Shown here piece by piece: positions 62,569 to 64,000 of a DNA stretch of 64,000 nt (position 1 is the stretch's first letter; the number at the start of each line of letters is the position of its first letter). A program made the position numbers and the translations under genes. The stretch is from Clostridiales bacterium. GTDB taxonomy: Bacteria > Bacillota > Clostridia > Lachnospirales > Lachnospiraceae. The stretch covers positions 1 to 64,000 of the forward strand of contig JAAYHD010000026.1 of the NCBI GenBank assembly GCA_012735495.1. The letters are read 5' to 3'. Under the pieces are notes generated by a model that worked only from the letters and a program-made list of their open reading frames with translations, was not told the origin of the DNA and ran no database searches.

Positions 62569-62600
62569 ATTATATCACGGGATTGTTAAAATATCTACAA
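62569..62600 (-). promoter_or_regulatory. Candidate hyd promoter overlapped by a Rex-like site
   Basis: TTGTTAA-AATA-TCTACAA (62583-62600) matches 12 of 14 fixed bases of the Rex operator TTGTTAA-N4-TTAACAA. On the minus strand the same stretch holds TAGATA as a weak -35 (62597-62592), 17 bases, then TATAAT (62574-62569). Rex senses NADH/NAD+ and commonly controls clostridial hydrogenase and fermentation genes. The leader would be about 245 bases. Confidence 0.5.
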
Positions 62601-62743
62601 TAATATTTCACAAGGAAAATCAATTTTTTTGGCTTGTTATATGCAATATGTATAAATAAGCACAACCTTTTTTCGCCATATTCCTGATATTTCAATATTG
62701 GTCCGGAATTTATGCTATTTAACGCGCGCCTTTCTCTCTGCAA

Positions 62744-62772
62744 TTGTATTTGAAATTGATATGTATTATAAT
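62744..62772 (+). promoter_or_regulatory. Promoter of the PAS/GGDEF gene
   Basis: TTGTAT (62744-62749), 17 bases, TATAAT (62767-62772). Start codon at 62839. Confidence 0.5.
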
Positions 62773-62838
62773 AAATTATGTGAATTATGCGTTTATTTGA
62801 TAAAAACTGCGGAAGAATATATGGAAAGGTGCAGAAAA

Positions 62839-64000
62839 ATGAGCGAAAACATCAATACAAGCATGGATATGATGACAAGCGGACTGCCCGGCGGGCAGTT
62901 AAGGATTGCTCTGGATGACGAGCTTACCGTTTTATATGCCTCCGATTCATTCTATGAGCTGATTGAAATGAATGAAAGCAAACAGGCAAAGCCTGTCAAA
63001 TCCATATTTAAAACGGTCTATTCGGCAGACATAATATTCTATACACAGCAAATTGCGGCACACAAGCAAAAGAACAGCGACAACTTCATGCTGTTTTACA
63101 GGGTGCTTCAAAAGAACGGCAGCCTGAAATGGATTATGATTAACGGGAAAAAGACGGACGAGGTATACCAGAAGCAGAGCAAAACCTATCCCGTATTCTC
63201 ATGCGTCGCCCTGGATATGTCCGATCACATGGCCGCTTTCAGAAGGATTGAGCAGGAGCTGGATTATCACCGCACAATCATGGAGCTTTCAAGGGAACTG
63301 TTTTTTGAATATTTAATCGCAGCTGATACGCTTACATTTACCGAGCTGTTCCGCGAGGTATTGGGCAAGGAATCACAGATCAAGGATTTCAGCAAACGGC
63401 TGGAAAAAACGAAGGTGATTCATCCCGAAGACCTCCCCGGCGTCTTAAAGGTATACAAGAGCATTATGGGAGGAAAGAAGCAGGCCATACTGGAATTGCG
63501 CTTAAAGACAAAGGACGGAGACATTGCGTCGTATATATGCTATGCTTCCATCATATATGATGAGAACAAGAACCCGTTCAAGGTTGTCGGAAAACTGACA
63601 CAGGTACATACAAAGCAGGAAAACAGGAAAGAAATCCCACAGGCGGAACTGGACGCCCTGACCCGGGTATATACCAAGGAAAGCGCGGAGACCATGATAA
63701 CAAACAGCCTCCGTAACCAGGATCCCGGAGACGTGTCCGCCCTCTTCATATGTGAAGTCCGCAATTACAAGGGCATAAATGAGGTTGTAAAAATCGTGGA
63801 AGGGGAAAATGTCCTCGTTGCCGTATCCCGGATTCTTCAGGGCATGTTCAGAACGAACGATGTAATAGGAAGGGTTGGCCACGGCGATTTCGTCATATTT
63901 ATAAACAACATCAGGTCGGACAGGATACTTTATGAAAAAGCCGAAACAATCTGCAGGGAAGTGGACAAGCTGTTCTCATTCGACTACAATAAGAACAGCG
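62839..64000 (+). CDS. PAS and degenerate GGDEF signalling protein (partial)
   Basis: Opens at ATG 62839 (GAAAGGTG upstream) and runs without stop through the end of the window, 387 codons. Two PAS-like modules lie at about residues 15-140 (IALDDELTVLYASDSFYELI ... FMLFYRVLQKNGSLKWIMI) and 150-255 (KVIHPEDLPGVLKVYKSIM ... VVGKLTQVH). From about residue 275 a GGDEF domain starts (LDALTRVYTKESAETMI) with the signature changed to GHGDF (GRVGHGDFVIF). The missing Gly-Gly-Asp-Glu residues suggest no cyclase activity; c-di-GMP binding or a further EAL or second cyclase domain may follow beyond the window. Confidence 0.8.
   Translation, partial: MSENINTSMDMMTSGLPGGQLRIALDDELTVLYASDSFYELIEMNESKQAKPVKSIFKTVYSADIIFYTQQIAAHKQKNSDNFMLFYRVLQKNGSLKWIMINGKKTDEVYQKQSKTYPVFSCVALDMSDHMAAFRRIEQELDYHRTIMELSRELFFEYLIAADTLTFTELFREVLGKESQIKDFSKRLEKTKVIHPEDLPGVLKVYKSIMGGKKQAILELRLKTKDGDIASYICYASIIYDENKNPFKVVGKLTQVHTKQENRKEIPQAELDALTRVYTKESAETMITNSLRNQDPGDVSALFICEVRNYKGINEVVKIVEGENVLVAVSRILQGMFRTNDVIGRVGHGDFVIFINNIRSDRILYEKAETICREVDKLFSFDYNKNS

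Larger units (their letters stand above)
62317..62838. other. Intergenic regulatory region between hydC and the PAS/GGDEF gene
   Basis: About 520 AT-rich bases with no convincing gene. It holds, from left, the hydC leader with a long hairpin (62375-62428), a candidate hyd promoter with a Rex-like site (62569-62600), and the promoter of the rightward gene. A 68-codon frame at 62453-62659 has no ribosome site and is not believed. Confidence 0.6.

Noticed and set aside
62453-62659. 68-codon frame in the hyd/PAS intergenic region
   Set aside because: No ribosome site, overlaps the candidate Rex site and promoter, composition as intergenic DNA.
1-64000. CRISPR arrays, insertion sequences, prophage, tRNA or rRNA genes
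   Set aside because: No regularly spaced repeats, transposase, phage structural genes or cloverleaf/rRNA sequence recognised on either strand.

Overview
The window looks like the chromosome of an anaerobic, endospore-forming member of the Clostridia, most like Lachnospiraceae-type genomes. Support comes from spore-programme genes (a SipL-like DUF3794/LysM morphogenetic protein, SpoIIR with a sigma-F-type promoter, a CotS-like coat kinase fold), an NADH-linked [FeFe]-hydrogenase operon, the c-di-AMP receptor DarA, veg, a T-box leader on ileS, lipoproteins with lipoboxes, AGGAGG ribosome sites, and AT-rich promoters between coding DNA of moderate G+C. I cannot fix the genus from the sequence. 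No rRNA, tRNA, insertion sequence, prophage or CRISPR array was seen.

Layout. 1-7.2 kb: 3' end of proS, cca, a CotS-like gene, a PEGA surface protein, a coiled-coil membrane protein and pgi. 7.2-7.4 kb: a candidate structured small RNA with its own promoter and terminator, shaped like 6S RNA. 7.5-13.3 kb: DUF951, a HAD phosphatase, exonuclease III, an HD-GYP protein behind a nine-G tract, and a GH2 glycosidase. 13.3-17.7 kb: a split chromate transporter, then a copper-resistance operon (csoR-copA-copZ) with a consensus promoter and a large G/C palindrome as operator. 17.7-25.3 kb: sortase, clpB, a PrcB-like lipoprotein, veg, the SipL-like gene and an unknown helical protein. 25.3-38.1 kb: an alpha-L-fucosidase/MFS pair, ispE, spoIIR, murI, DUF1934, a CapA-like protein, an acyltransferase, a VanY-like peptidase, pncB and a GNAT acetyltransferase.

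38.2-50.5 kb is the most unusual part. Nine genes read leftward as one apparent operon: an AtuA-family protein, DUF4387, two sugar-type ABC permeases, a solute-binding lipoprotein, a secreted esterase, two ADP-ribosylglycohydrolase-family proteins and a lipoprotein with two tandem copies of a lectin-like module. A FadR-type regulator is divergent. The two promoters facing each other are both near-perfect sigma-A promoters, and each has a copy of the FadR-type operator (TNGTNNNACNA) at its start point. The whole looks like an inducible uptake and degradation system for an acylated or substituted glycoside that I cannot match to a described pathway.

50.5-57.7 kb: a YitT transporter-like protein, an isoleucine T-box and ileS, darA, a lipoprotein trigger-factor-like chaperone, a Fur/PerR regulator with a palindrome over its promoter, and a small gene broken by an in-frame stop. 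57.8-62.3 kb: the hydrogenase operon hydC-ferredoxin-hydB-hydA (leftward), preceded by a long leader with a strong hairpin and a Rex-like site over a candidate promoter. The window ends inside a PAS/degenerate-GGDEF signalling gene.
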